Below are positions 43,744 to 53,168 of a DNA stretch of 64,000 nt, piece by piece. Origin of the DNA: Paenibacillus sp. 37 (GTDB taxonomy: Bacteria > Bacillota > Bacilli > Paenibacillales > Paenibacillaceae); the NCBI RefSeq assembly GCF_008386395.1, contig NZ_CP043761.1, forward strand, positions 4,154,001 to 4,218,000, in the 5' to 3' direction. Position 1 is the first letter of the stretch. Every line of letters starts with the position of its first letter. A model generated the notes under the pieces. The model ran no database searches. It was not told the origin of the DNA and saw only the letters and a list, made by a program, of their open reading frames with translations. The position numbers were made by a program, and so were the translations under genes.

Positions 43744-46551
43744 TCAGGATAATTGCTGTGCCTTCAATTTGAGTTCATTCAATATCTGCATCGCCTGAAG
43801 AGGCGTCATATTCATGACATCGATATCTTTCATCGTACGGATGAATTCTCGCGCTGGTTTATCCACCGCAACTACATCCGGTTTCGTTGCCACATTCGGC
43901 TCATCATCCCCAAAGATGGACAGTTGAACCACATCCGAATGGTTTGCGCTGGACTGTGCTTTGCTGTTTGATTTCTTGGCATGCTGCTTCCCAGCCCCGG
44001 TCGAATCTTCAATAGGAGATGTGTAATCTGCACTTTCCGCAGTATCATGCTCCCGGAGCATAGACGCTGAATCCGTGTGTTGGAGCTCTCCATCTTTTAA
44101 TTTCAAGCCTTCTTCCTGCTTCTCGTTTCCGATATATTCACTGCCCACCGCAACCTGAGCTGCCGCATGTTCAAACCCATGCAAAAGTCCATTCGCCCGC
44201 TCAATAATACTATCAGGCAGACCTGCAAGGCGCGCACAATAGATACCATAACTGCTGCTGGCTGCCCCGGCAATCAATTTGCGCAGGAAATTAACTTTGT
44301 CACCACTCTCCTGTACCGCCATGGAGTAGTTGGCCAGCTTGTCCAGACTCTCCTCCAGATGAGCAAGCTCATGGAAATGAGTTGATACAAGGGCTTTACA
44401 GCCGATGATATCATGTACATATTCAATAACAGACTGAGCAATAGCCATGCCTTCGCTGGTTGACGTTCCCCGTCCCAATTCATCGATTATAATCAGACTG
44501 CGTGGTGTGGCTTTGTCCGTCATGACCTGAATGTCGGCCATCTCCACCATGAATGTGCTTTGTCCACCAATGAGATCATCCGCGGCACCGATCCGTGTGA
44601 AAATACGATCCATGATCGGCACTTCCGCCTGAGCTGCAGGTACAAAACAACCCACTTGTGCCAAAATGGAGATTAAAGCGACCTGTCGCATATACGTACT
44701 CTTACCAGCCATATTTGGTCCAGTAATCAGCAGAATACGTGCCTCTTCCTTGGTCATTGCCGTGTGATTGGCAATAAATGCGCCATCTCGCATGACCGCC
44801 TCAACGACCGGATGGCGTCCTTCTTCCACAACCAGATCATAACCGTCGGTCAACGTGGGCCGTACAAAGTTGCGCTCAGCACTGATCACCGCAAAAGATT
44901 GATACACATCAATTTCCGCTACCTGTTCAGCCAGCTTCTGCAATCTTGCAATCTCTTTGTTCAGCCGCTCGCGCAGCTCTGCGAATAGTCCATACTCAAT
45001 ATCAACCATTTTGTCCTGAGCTTCGAGAATCAGCGTCTCTTTTTCCTTCAACTCCGGCGTAATATATCGTTCTGCATTGGCAAGTGTCTGTTTACGTTCA
45101 TAACGTCCCTCTGGCAGCGCGGACAGATTGGACTTGGTGATCTCGATATAATAACCAAACACTTTGTTATATCCAATCTTCAGCGATCGAATGCCCGTCG
45201 CCTCACGCTCTCGCGCTTCCAGCTCTGCAATCCACTGTTTCCCGTTGACCGAAGCCTCACGCAATTCATCCAGACGTTCATGATACCCTTCACGAATCAG
45301 GCCTCCGTCCCTTACCGATACAGGCGGCTCGTCCACAATGGCTTGCCCGATCGCTTCACGCAGATCATTGCAATCATCCATCGTTTCGGCAATATGTTGC
45401 AGTGTTGCGGAAGATGATCCTGCGCAATGCTGACGGAGTCCTGGAATTTTCTCCAGCGATGATTTGAGCGCATTCAGGTCACGACCATTGGCATTACCAA
45501 ACGCAATTCGGCCTACCAAGCGCTCCAAATCATAGATGTCTTTGAGTTCTGCACGCAGGTCCTCACGCAATATAAACTGGTTGTACAACGTATCCACTGC
45601 TTCAAGACGCTCATTAATCTTCCCTTTTTGCAATAATGGCTTATCGACCCAGCGACGCAGCATTCTTGCACCCATGGACGTCTCGGTCCGATCAAGCAAC
45701 CAGAGCAATGAACCTTTTTTGGAGCGTTCACGCACGGTTTCAACCAATTCCAGGTTCCGGCGGGTAAACGGGTCCAAGATCATATAATGATCCGGCTCAT
45801 ACGTTGAGATTTGGGTTAATTGTCCCAGAGAACGTTTCTGTGTCTCACTCAGATAGGAGAAAAGACGTGCAATGCACGCTTGACGTTCAGGCTCTAATCT
45901 TGCCCATACAGCCTCACCAAACTGCTGACGGACCAGTTCTTCCTTATTCTTTGTCCACGCCGTGTAGACCACAGGGCGACCGATTGGAGATGCCTCGGCT
46001 TCTACCGTTTCGAGCAGCGCTGCATCCCCCACCAGCTCCGATGGTTCATAGATGCCGATTTCATCCTTAAGCCATTCCTTGGAATATGGTACCGAAGTCA
46101 CATACAACTCACCCGTTGACAGATCACAGGCCGCGAGCGCCAGCGTATTTTGATTACCTGTAAGACACACCATGTAGTTATTGGACTTGTCCCCTAGTGT
46201 TTTGCCTTCCATTACCGTTCCGGGTGTAACCACACGAACAATTTCACGTCGTACCATGCCTTTGGTTACACTGGCATCTTCCATCTGTTCACATATCGCA
46301 ACTTTATATCCTTTTTCAATCAGACGCTGTATGTAATTGTCAGCCGAATGATAAGGTACACCGCACATCGGGATTTTGTCATCCGTGCCCCCGTTACGTG
46401 CAGTCAGCGTGATCTCAAGTTCACGAGCAGCATTAATCGCATCCTCGAAGAACATTTCATAGAAGTCACCCAGTCTAAAAAATAAAAAAGCATCTTGTGC
46501 TTCGGCCTTCACTTGCAAATATTGTTGAATCATTGGCGTATACTGAGCCAT
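43744..46551 (-). CDS. mutS: DNA mismatch recognition protein MutS
   Basis: 935 residues from ATG 46551, with GGAGG nine bases upstream. The mismatch-binding head has the Phe-x-Glu wedge FRLGDFYEMF near residue 30. Walker A TGPNMAGKSTYMRQ near 610, Walker B IIDELGRGTST near 690, and STHFHELAHL near 725. After the ATPase comes a disordered acidic linker of about 110 residues with VVQLSIFGDD near 870, a QLSLF-like clamp-binding peptide. The protein ends with a MutL/dimer helix NMTPLQAMQILNELK. The length is slightly above the usual 860 because of the linker. Confidence 0.97.
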   Translation of the reverse strand: MAQYTPMIQQYLQVKAEAQDAFLFFRLGDFYEMFFEDAINAARELEITLTARNGGTDDKIPMCGVPYHSADNYIQRLIEKGYKVAICEQMEDASVTKGMVRREIVRVVTPGTVMEGKTLGDKSNNYMVCLTGNQNTLALAACDLSTGELYVTSVPYSKEWLKDEIGIYEPSELVGDAALLETVEAEASPIGRPVVYTAWTKNKEELVRQQFGEAVWARLEPERQACIARLFSYLSETQKRSLGQLTQISTYEPDHYMILDPFTRRNLELVETVRERSKKGSLLWLLDRTETSMGARMLRRWVDKPLLQKGKINERLEAVDTLYNQFILREDLRAELKDIYDLERLVGRIAFGNANGRDLNALKSSLEKIPGLRQHCAGSSSATLQHIAETMDDCNDLREAIGQAIVDEPPVSVRDGGLIREGYHERLDELREASVNGKQWIAELEAREREATGIRSLKIGYNKVFGYYIEITKSNLSALPEGRYERKQTLANAERYITPELKEKETLILEAQDKMVDIEYGLFAELRERLNKEIARLQKLAEQVAEIDVYQSFAVISAERNFVRPTLTDGYDLVVEEGRHPVVEAVMRDGAFIANHTAMTKEEARILLITGPNMAGKSTYMRQVALISILAQVGCFVPAAQAEVPIMDRIFTRIGAADDLIGGQSTFMVEMADIQVMTDKATPRSLIIIDELGRGTSTSEGMAIAQSVIEYVHDIIGCKALVSTHFHELAHLEESLDKLANYSMAVQESGDKVNFLRKLIAGAASSSYGIYCARLAGLPDSIIERANGLLHGFEHAAAQVAVGSEYIGNEKQEEGLKLKDGELQHTDSASMLREHDTAESADYTSPIEDSTGAGKQHAKKSNSKAQSSANHSDVVQLSIFGDDEPNVATKPDVVAVDKPAREFIRTMKDIDVMNMTPLQAMQILNELKLKAQQLS

Positions 46552-46714
46552 GATGAATATCCTCCATCCCGTTCCTATAATGTCAGGAAGAAACGCGTCC
46601 TGGAAGGACAATAAGACGGTCAGGCACTGTGTTTGCGCCTCCGCCTTATGTGTTGGCTAATCGCCACTTCCTTCAAAGGTTGCTGCTCCATATCTTCCGT
46701 AGCTCTCACTTATA
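46552..46714. other. Gap upstream of mutS
   Basis: No gene seen. Followed by the MITE-like repeat and the end of the amidoligase-like gene. Confidence 0.4.
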
Positions 46715-46894
46715 AAGGTTGTTCAAAAAGTCCGCTTTTGATTACGAAGGATGCCTAGTGGCATCATCAGCGTCGAATATGGCATTCAGCCGAAATGTCC
46801 GTTGCTCACGTAGTTTTCCTACGCTCCGCTACTCCATTTCTAGCTTCATCCAATCTTCTCGGTACTAAAAACCGTTCTTTTTGAACTCGCACTT
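46715..46894 (+). repeat. MITE-like repeat, copy 1 (about 180 bases)
   Basis: The ends are imperfect inverted repeats: GTTCAAAAAG (46721-46730) pairs with CTTTTTGAAC (46877-46886) and similarity continues for about 30 bases, for example GATTACGAAG against TACCGAGAAG. An inner hairpin GATGCC/GGCATC lies at 46750-46765. A shorter copy in the opposite orientation lies at 54789-54909. It has no coding capacity. Confidence 0.75.
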
Positions 46895-46936
46895 AAAAAG
46901 ACTTGTTTCTTATTATATCAAAAAAACGTCCGTACT

Positions 46937-48187
46937 TCATGAACCTGCCCGAATATTCCAGAGTTTGCGAATATCGCGGCTCTCATCCCAAGTTCTTCCC
47001 AGTTTTAATTGAAGGAGTAACGGACACGCGTACCGTTCATAACGTGCATATCCATCCAACCTCTTCAGATCATCTACCAGAGTTGGAATGTGTTCCTGAA
47101 TCACTTCGCGCTTTCCCTCATAAAAAGCGGCATGAACCTCAGCTTTCGCCAACGGACGCTGCCGTAATTGAGTATACCCGCTCGCGATCAGACCTGCCAA
47201 GGCCACAACACCTTTCGCAACAAGGGGCGACACAAGAAAGCTGGGTAACGTACGGTACTCAAACCCACCATAGGATTTCAGGCGAAAATCACCAAGCGCT
47301 CCATAACGGGGTCGTCTTCCCGATCCACGTGGGTCTTGCAGAAATGCCAGTGGCAATGCCAGATAATTGTCCAGTGCACGAAGCAGTTCCCCGGTAAGAT
47401 TCACCCCGCTAAAATGAATATGACCACCCAGAGGTAACCCCCGTTGTGGCATCCCTCCTGCCTGCCAGATGAGCGAGTGATCACTGATGCTGCGGGAAGC
47501 GGCTGCGAATGCCCTCATCAGATGAGCCAGCAGTTCTCGTGGTTCGGAGCTGGGAGCAGGCCGCAATTCGGCAACCGGATATATGCGCCGTCCACCAATC
47601 GTCACGGAATCACAGCCTGCCATTCCTGTACGTTCAAGAAATCTGGAGGCGGGTACGATTTTGGATTCCGGCATCTGCACCAGAAGAAACTCCGGGTCCA
47701 TGCCGAGTATCGGAGTGGGTCTGTGACTCTGCTCCTCATCCAGCAGTTCCTGATGCTGCTTCCAGCTTTCCCTATAGGTAGCAGCAAGGTTGGTCACCCC
47801 TTTCCAGGGACACGGGTCAATCGAAATCACTGCACAGCCGCCATTCCCTGAGGATTCCATTCGAACAGCTCCATGATCCAGTCCTAACGTATACAGCGTT
47901 TTGATCGCAAGTCGTTCTACGCGCTTGAACAAGGTTGAACTCCCTTCACGCTCCACCAGAGTTTCCTGTGCCCCTCCCATGCCACTAGTATCCTTGCGTT
48001 TGATCCGGATCGCCTGCAGACAACTTATCTCTACGTCATAGCGTACACGCAAGCCTGGTTCACGTTTGCGCCGATCGTGCAGTGACAATACTTCAATGCC
48101 TGCCTGTTTCAACCGTTCTGCACGTTGTCCAGAAGTCATCCTTTCATATCGTCGCAGCGCTTCCTCCGCTTGTTCCATCACATTCAT
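46937..48187 (-). CDS. Amidoligase-like protein (phage COOH-NH2 ligase type 2 family)
   Basis: 416 residues. ILGMDPEFLLVQMPESK near residue 160, YPVAELRPAPSSEPRELLAHL near 205, LPLGGHIHFSG near 250 and YGGFEYRTLPSFLVSP near 310 match the glutamine-synthetase/GCS-like COOH-NH2 ligase type 2 fold first described in phiEco32-like phages. Acidic and His residues at GMDPEF, VAELRP and GGHIHF would bind Mg-ATP. It probably forms peptide bonds on a protein or wall peptide. A 120-residue N-terminal extension is not part of the domain. It stands between cotE and mutS, so a spore-coat role is possible (inference). Confidence 0.75.
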   Translation of the reverse strand: MNVMEQAEEALRRYERMTSGQRAERLKQAGIEVLSLHDRRKREPGLRVRYDVEISCLQAIRIKRKDTSGMGGAQETLVEREGSSTLFKRVERLAIKTLYTLGLDHGAVRMESSGNGGCAVISIDPCPWKGVTNLAATYRESWKQHQELLDEEQSHRPTPILGMDPEFLLVQMPESKIVPASRFLERTGMAGCDSVTIGGRRIYPVAELRPAPSSEPRELLAHLMRAFAAASRSISDHSLIWQAGGMPQRGLPLGGHIHFSGVNLTGELLRALDNYLALPLAFLQDPRGSGRRPRYGALGDFRLKSYGGFEYRTLPSFLVSPLVAKGVVALAGLIASGYTQLRQRPLAKAEVHAAFYEGKREVIQEHIPTLVDDLKRLDGYARYERYACPLLLQLKLGRTWDESRDIRKLWNIRAGS

Positions 48188-48316
48188 TACGTCCCCCCTC
48201 CCGGATCATGCAACCAAAAATAAAAATAACCCCGCAATGCGGAGCCTTCCCGTGAAAGGTATTCCAGGCACATTGCGAGGCTCGTTACCACCCATTTTTC
48301 AATATTTAAGAAGAAA

Positions 48317-48332
48317 GAGGGCTTACGCCCTC
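48317..48332 (-). terminator. cotE terminator
   Basis: GAGGGC, GTAA, GCCCTC and a T/C-rich tail on the minus strand. Confidence 0.7.
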
Positions 48333-48389
48333 TTCACCGCGCCTTCTGGCGCATATGATACCTTAGGTTATCCATTACAGGCGTCAAAC

Positions 48390-48950
48390 TCACAGTTCAT
48401 CGTCGAGCAGATCGGGATCGAGATCGTCATAATCTCCATCGCCACTGCCAAAGTCATAGTCCTTGTCTTCGTAATCACCGCAACCATCTGTGCAGACCTT
48501 CACACAAACTTTGGTTTCGGCAACGAGTTCCACAGCGAATTCCCGTTCAACCCGGATAATTACACTGCTTCCACCTGCTGATACTGTGGCTTCCACACAG
48601 CTGGGTTCCTGCGTTGCATCCGCAGATACCTCCACTGTGGAAGTCCGGTGTTTCGGGTCCAGATAGGACAAAGGCACATGTTCTACATACGAGACCGTTT
48701 CTTTGGCTACATCCGTCTGCGAATTCTTGTCGTAGGAATACCAAATGTTGATATCGTAAGTACCAATAACTTCAATTCCGTCACCCGCTGATACGGCTTC
48801 ATATTGGTGGTTGATAATCCAAGCCCCCAAAATACTTGTCGGACCATTTGGCGGAGTCACGGTATGTGTTACGGTAGAGAACTTACGACCTTTGCCGCAG
48901 ATCGCCTTCGTGATAATCTCTCTACATTGATGTTTATGACTCAATGACAT
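48390..48950 (-). CDS. cotE: Outer spore coat morphogenetic protein CotE
   Basis: 186 residues from ATG 48950 (MSLSHKHQCREIITKAICGK); an earlier in-frame start adds seven residues. ITKAICGKGRKFS, GAWIINHQYEA, IGTYDINIWYSYDKNSQTDV and VCVKVCTDGCG follow the CotE family, ending in a strongly acidic tail (DEL). CotE directs assembly of the outer coat on the mother-cell side. It lies upstream of mutS as in B. subtilis, but an amidoligase-like gene has entered between them. Confidence 0.93.
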   Translation of the reverse strand: MSLSHKHQCREIITKAICGKGRKFSTVTHTVTPPNGPTSILGAWIINHQYEAVSAGDGIEVIGTYDINIWYSYDKNSQTDVAKETVSYVEHVPLSYLDPKHRTSTVEVSADATQEPSCVEATVSAGGSSVIIRVEREFAVELVAETKVCVKVCTDGCGDYEDKDYDFGSGDGDYDDLDPDLLDDEL

Positions 48951-49025
48951 CTTTAAACCTCCTCCATACAATCATTCACTACAAGTGTATGCAGGGCATT
49001 CGTCTAGGGTGACAACTATTTTCTA

Positions 49026-50003
49026 TTATTCGTTTGTAGATTGGGACCGGTCCGAGATTGGGGACGGTGCTTTGTCCTTCTTCGCGACTTTCAGATACAG
49101 CGCGAGTTCACGGCACAACTGGAGAATTGCGGAACGAATCTCGAATTCTTCCCTTGTATCCGGCAGCTCCATACGTTTGAATTCTTCTTGCACATTCGCA
49201 AGAAGTTTTTCAGTTCGTCCGGTGTAGGATTCAGTAAGTACATCCTGACTAAGCTGATCGAACAGTTCCGATACCATTTCCGCATGTGGCATCTTCTGAT
49301 AGATCTGGGACACCAGATGCATCATGTGCTGGATGGAGTCCAGCTGCGTTTTGCGCATATAGAAGTAGACACTCCATTCCTCATTCGGATGAATCACCTG
49401 ATTCTCCAGAGAACGCTTGGCAGCATCAATACCGCCAAGGATCGCTTGATCTGCTTCAATCAGCTCTCTCCCCGCCCATGCTTCATTGGGATTACGCAGC
49501 GTGGCCGCAAATTCCTTGAAAATCTTCGAGAAGAGTTCATCGATTCGTTTGCGAATGCGTAGCATCTGTGGATCCGCTGCCGGCATATAGGCCAGGTTAA
49601 CCACCATTGCGGAACCAAGACCAATTAACAACAAAGCAATTTGTACGAGGACGACATGCACGTCCATCTCCCCGCCGCCGAACACCCGAAACACAACAAC
49701 AGAACCTGTAACAATACCTTCTTTGAAGCCTACCCGGACAATAGCCGGGAATGCGATCAATATGTATACCGCCAGCACCCAATAATGGAAGCCTAGAAAG
49801 TGAAAAAGTACACTTGCAAATAAAAGTCCAACTACGGAAGCAAAGAACCGCGCCGATATGGTGCGAATACTTCGTTTTCTCGTTACATCCACGCCAAGAA
49901 TGGCAAGCAATCCCGCTGATGTTGGTCCCGGCAAGCGACACCAGTCTGCAATCAATACAGCCATTAATGCGGCGATTGCAGTTTTAATTACCCTAAAACC
50001 CAT
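49026..50003 (-). CDS. Aromatic acid exporter family (ArAE/FUSC-type) membrane protein
   Basis: 325 residues. Six hydrophobic segments in the first 150 residues (from ALMAVLIADW to LLLIGLGSAMVV), then a long cytoplasmic helical part (about 160-325) with RKRIDELFSKIFKEFAATL and QLSQDVLTESYTGRTEKLL. This is the DUF939/ArAE layout seen in B. subtilis YqjA. The substrate is unknown. GAGGAG precedes the ATG at some distance. Confidence 0.85.
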   Translation of the reverse strand: MGFRVIKTAIAALMAVLIADWCRLPGPTSAGLLAILGVDVTRKRSIRTISARFFASVVGLLFASVLFHFLGFHYWVLAVYILIAFPAIVRVGFKEGIVTGSVVVFRVFGGGEMDVHVVLVQIALLLIGLGSAMVVNLAYMPAADPQMLRIRKRIDELFSKIFKEFAATLRNPNEAWAGRELIEADQAILGGIDAAKRSLENQVIHPNEEWSVYFYMRKTQLDSIQHMMHLVSQIYQKMPHAEMVSELFDQLSQDVLTESYTGRTEKLLANVQEEFKRMELPDTREEFEIRSAILQLCRELALYLKVAKKDKAPSPISDRSQSTNE

Positions 50004-50351
50004 TTAACATTCCATCTCCTCTAAGCTGCAAAAAAATTCTTAGCCAGCTCGTCGCCTCATTCATTTATGATGACTAGTATGTCTCATCCAAATGTAAACT
50101 AGACGACATCAACCGACATGCGCATGCATGCCGGTCACAGCAACACGCCCCGAATGAGGGACGCTGGCAAGTTAGATCGTTGCGACAGAACCTCAAGGCC
50201 CTCTTCTCCAATCATCGCATTCATTCCGGATCTGCGCGGAATAATCATACTAAATATGGTACTTGATTTTACAGTATCGGGCAACGTGACACCCCTTGTG
50301 AAATTGTATACATACCATACCCGGTCACATTACGAGTAAAACACTTCCGAA
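50004..50351. other. Gap between the ArAE gene and the ABC importer
   Basis: About 350 bases with no supported gene or clear terminator. It includes short palindromes such as GCATGCATGC near 50123. Confidence 0.4.
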
Positions 50352-51185
50352 TCACCTGCGGCCAGCCAGCATTTTGCGTTCTGCATAGACAACAAGTTGG
50401 TACATGGCTGTTGCAACTGCAGCAATAATTAACAGACTCGATAATACAAGTGTGAAGTTGAATACCTGAAATCCGTAGATAATGAGATAACCGAGCCCTT
50501 GTTTGGCGACCAGAAACTCACCCACAATTACACCCACCCAAGCCATGCCAACATTCACTTTCAAGGTGGATACAATCGCCGGAAAAGAAGCAGGTAATAC
50601 AACTTTTGTAAAAATCTCGGAACGGTCCCCACCAAACGTACGAATGACTTTAATATAATTGGGATCGACTTCATTGAAGCTGTTATACACCACCAGTGTC
50701 GTGATAATGACCGTGATGGACAATGTGGTCATGACAATCGCTGTAAAACCCGCGCCGAACATCACAATAAAGATCGGGCCAAGTGCTACCTTTGGCATAC
50801 TGTTGAACACAACCATATAGGGGTCCAACACTTTGGACAAAAAAGGAGACCACCAAATTAAAACCGCAAGCAAGGTTCCAACGAGTGTTCCCAATAAAAA
50901 ACCAACTGCCGTTTCCCCTACGGTTACCCCAACATGTGCCCACAACTCGCCACTAGCGATGTCCTTGCCAATCTGGACAAAAACTTTACTCGGATAACTG
51001 AACAACAACACATCAATCCAGCGAAGTCTGCCTGCCACTTCCCATAGCAAAAACATACATACTAGCATAGATAACTGTACGGCAAGCACTTGATGTCGCC
51101 ATCTGGCCACCTGCTGAATATGATTCCGATGCAGCTGTCCCATCCATTCGTCACGCTTTTCCTGCTTCGGATTCATTGGATTCAC
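50352..51185 (-). CDS. NitT/TauT-type ABC transporter permease
   Basis: 277 residues from GTG 51185, which overlaps the ATPase stop as GTGA; ATG 51176 is an alternative. About six membrane helices, and a permease loop NEVDPNYIKVIRTFGGDRSEIFTKV near residue 190 read in two parts. This is the SsuC/ThiX/TauC family. Cosubunits are the ATPase and binding protein genes just upstream. The substrate (sulfonate, thiamine precursor or other) cannot be told. Confidence 0.9.
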   Translation of the reverse strand: MNPMNPKQEKRDEWMGQLHRNHIQQVARWRHQVLAVQLSMLVCMFLLWEVAGRLRWIDVLLFSYPSKVFVQIGKDIASGELWAHVGVTVGETAVGFLLGTLVGTLLAVLIWWSPFLSKVLDPYMVVFNSMPKVALGPIFIVMFGAGFTAIVMTTLSITVIITTLVVYNSFNEVDPNYIKVIRTFGGDRSEIFTKVVLPASFPAIVSTLKVNVGMAWVGVIVGEFLVAKQGLGYLIIYGFQVFNFTLVLSSLLIIAAVATAMYQLVVYAERKMLAGRR

Positions 51186-51976
51186 GCGTCTTCTTCACCT
51201 CCCCCGGACTGATCCAGTTCACTCCACAATGCCTGAAACAACGCATTGAATCCTTCTTGCTCCCTGGCATGAAACGGCTGAGATTTACGAATTCCATCGG
51301 GAATGATAAATTCACGACGGATGCGGCCCGGATTGCGATCCAGTACAATGACGCGGTCACTGACCGCAATGGCTTCAGACAAATCATGGGTGACGAGAAC
51401 AGAAGTTTTGCCAAACTGTTTTAACGTGTCCGAGACCAGATCCTCCAATTGCAGCTTGGTTTGATAATCAAGTGCCGAGAATGGTTCATCCAACAATAAA
51501 ATTCCCGGATCGGTTGCCAGCGTGCGCACCAGAGCCACTCGCTGTCTCATGCCTCCTGAAAGCTCTGAAGGGTACTGATTCTCTGTTCCGGCCAAGCCCA
51601 TACTTATCAGCAGTTCCCGTACACGTTCACGACTCCGTTCATCCAATCTGCCTGTCAGTTCAAGACCGATCAATGCGTTATCGAGAATGGTCCGCCATGG
51701 AAACAGATAGTCCTGTTGAAGCATATAACCAATCTGTGATGAGGGACCGCCAACGAGTTTCCCTTTAACCTTAACCTCTCCTCGGGTGGGTGTGAGCAGC
51801 CCGGCGATGATCGACAACAATGTCGTTTTACCGCATCCACTCGGTCCAACCAGACTGACGAACTCTCCTTTTTGGATCTCCAGACTCAAGTCCTCAATCA
51901 CCAAGGAAGCTTCCCGCTCACTGACGTATACTTGAGAGATCCCCTCCAGTCGGATCACACTTTCGGATTCAGGCAT
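51182..51976 (-). CDS. NitT/TauT-type ABC transporter ATPase
   Basis: 264 residues from ATG 51976, after GGAAAGGAAG; longer frames overlap the binding protein gene. Walker A LVGPSGCGKTTLL near residue 43, signature ELSGGMRQRVALVR near 137, Walker B ILLLDEPFSALD near 160, and H-loop LVTHDLSEAI. The Q-loop region IGYMLQQDYLFPWRT is typical of SsuB/TauB proteins. Confidence 0.93.
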   Translation of the reverse strand: MPESESVIRLEGISQVYVSEREASLVIEDLSLEIQKGEFVSLVGPSGCGKTTLLSIIAGLLTPTRGEVKVKGKLVGGPSSQIGYMLQQDYLFPWRTILDNALIGLELTGRLDERSRERVRELLISMGLAGTENQYPSELSGGMRQRVALVRTLATDPGILLLDEPFSALDYQTKLQLEDLVSDTLKQFGKTSVLVTHDLSEAIAVSDRVIVLDRNPGRIRREFIIPDGIRKSQPFHAREQEGFNALFQALWSELDQSGGGEEDA

Positions 51977-52004
51977 TCTGCTCACTTCCTTTCCTGAATA
52001 CCCA

Positions 52005-53009
52005 TTACTTTGATTTCGTGGCTTCTTCCGCATAGGCATTATCCACAATGGCATTCAAATCCACGCGTTCTTTCAACTCTCCCGCAGCACTCATGACATC
52101 CAGCAGATTGTTCCACTCTTCCTCATCAATGATCGGGTCCGTTGCATAGCTGCCCTGTTCCTTATAACGGTTTACACTACTGATCAAAATGGCTGAATCG
52201 ATGTCTTTGAAAAAAGGAGAAATGACCTCCGCAATCTCTTCAGCACTGTGGGAATCTACCCATGCCTGCGCTTTGTGCAGACCATTCGTAAATTTCTGTA
52301 CGATATCCTTATTGTCATTCAGATAACTCTGTTTCGTCATGAAGACGGTATAAGGCAGACGACCACTTTCTGTTCCAAACGATGCAACAACCTTGCCCCG
52401 ATCTTCTTGTTCAAAGATGGATGCCTGGGGCTCAAACAGTTGAACATAATCTCCCGTACCTGAGGCGAAAGCAGACGCAATGTTGGCAAAGTCCACATTT
52501 TGAATCAGCTCTAGATCACTTTGCGGATCAATGCCATGTTTGTTCAGTGCGAACTCCCCTGCCATTTGCGGCATACCGCCTTTGCGCTGACCGAGAAATG
52601 TCGAATCCCTCAGTTGCTCCCAATCGAAGCTACCTTCTGTGTTACGAGCGAACAGAAATGTACCATCCGTCTGGGTGAGCTGGGCAAAGTTAATGACCGG
52701 ATCTTCCGCTCCCTGCTGATAGACATATATGGACGTCTCCGCTCCTACCAGTGCGATATCCACTGAACCTGCGAGTAATGCCGCCATCGTTTTGTCACCG
52801 CCAGCAGTCGTCTGAATATCCACCTCAAGTCCCTGCTCTTCAAAAAAACCTTGAGCCACAGCCACATATTCCGGTGCGTAAAATACCGAACGAGTCACTT
52901 CGCCAATCGTAATCTTGGCTTCATTCTCTTCCTTATTACAGCTGGTGAGCGCCACAATGATAATCAGCAGAATAACGATGCCCCGGACGAACCATGGCGT
53001 GTATTTCAT
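52005..53009 (-). CDS. NitT/TauT-type substrate-binding lipoprotein
   Basis: 334 residues from ATG 53009. A lipoprotein signal (MKYTPWFVRGIVILLIIIVA then LTSC) gives Cys24 as the lipid-bearing residue. The mature part begins KITIGEVTRSVFYAPEYVA, the NMT1/SsuA-like ABC fold, with GGDKTMAALLAGSVDIALVG near residue 75. First gene of the three-gene importer; the order binding protein, ATPase, permease is usual. No THI-box or S-box is seen upstream, so the substrate is left open. Confidence 0.88.
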   Translation of the reverse strand: MKYTPWFVRGIVILLIIIVALTSCNKEENEAKITIGEVTRSVFYAPEYVAVAQGFFEEQGLEVDIQTTAGGDKTMAALLAGSVDIALVGAETSIYVYQQGAEDPVINFAQLTQTDGTFLFARNTEGSFDWEQLRDSTFLGQRKGGMPQMAGEFALNKHGIDPQSDLELIQNVDFANIASAFASGTGDYVQLFEPQASIFEQEDRGKVVASFGTESGRLPYTVFMTKQSYLNDNKDIVQKFTNGLHKAQAWVDSHSAEEIAEVISPFFKDIDSAILISSVNRYKEQGSYATDPIIDEEEWNNLLDVMSAAGELKERVDLNAIVDNAYAEEATKSK

Positions 53010-53094
53010 GTTGTTTCCCTCCTTCACTGGTTTCAGCAGTTTCTCTCTATTATGGATATGCCGATGCCCAACAAAAGGTTAAGAACTTAAATGC

Positions 53095-53124
53095 AAAAAA
53101 GAGCCGGGCAATGATGCCCGACTC
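53095..53124 (-). terminator. Terminator after the carboxypeptidase gene
   Basis: GAGTCGGGCA, TCAT, TGCCCGGCTC and six T residues on the minus strand. Confidence 0.88.
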
Positions 53125-53168
53125 TTCAGCTCTTCGAAATGTTATTCAATATGTTATATATGGGTTAC

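Noticed and set aside
49286..49519. Plus-strand frames inside the ArAE, mutS, PBP and metH genes
   Set aside because: Antisense shadows of well-supported genes, without ribosome sites or recognisable domains.
53010..53094. Possible TPP or SAM riboswitch upstream of the NitT/TauT importer
   Set aside because: No THI-box or S-box core sequence was seen; the leader is too short.
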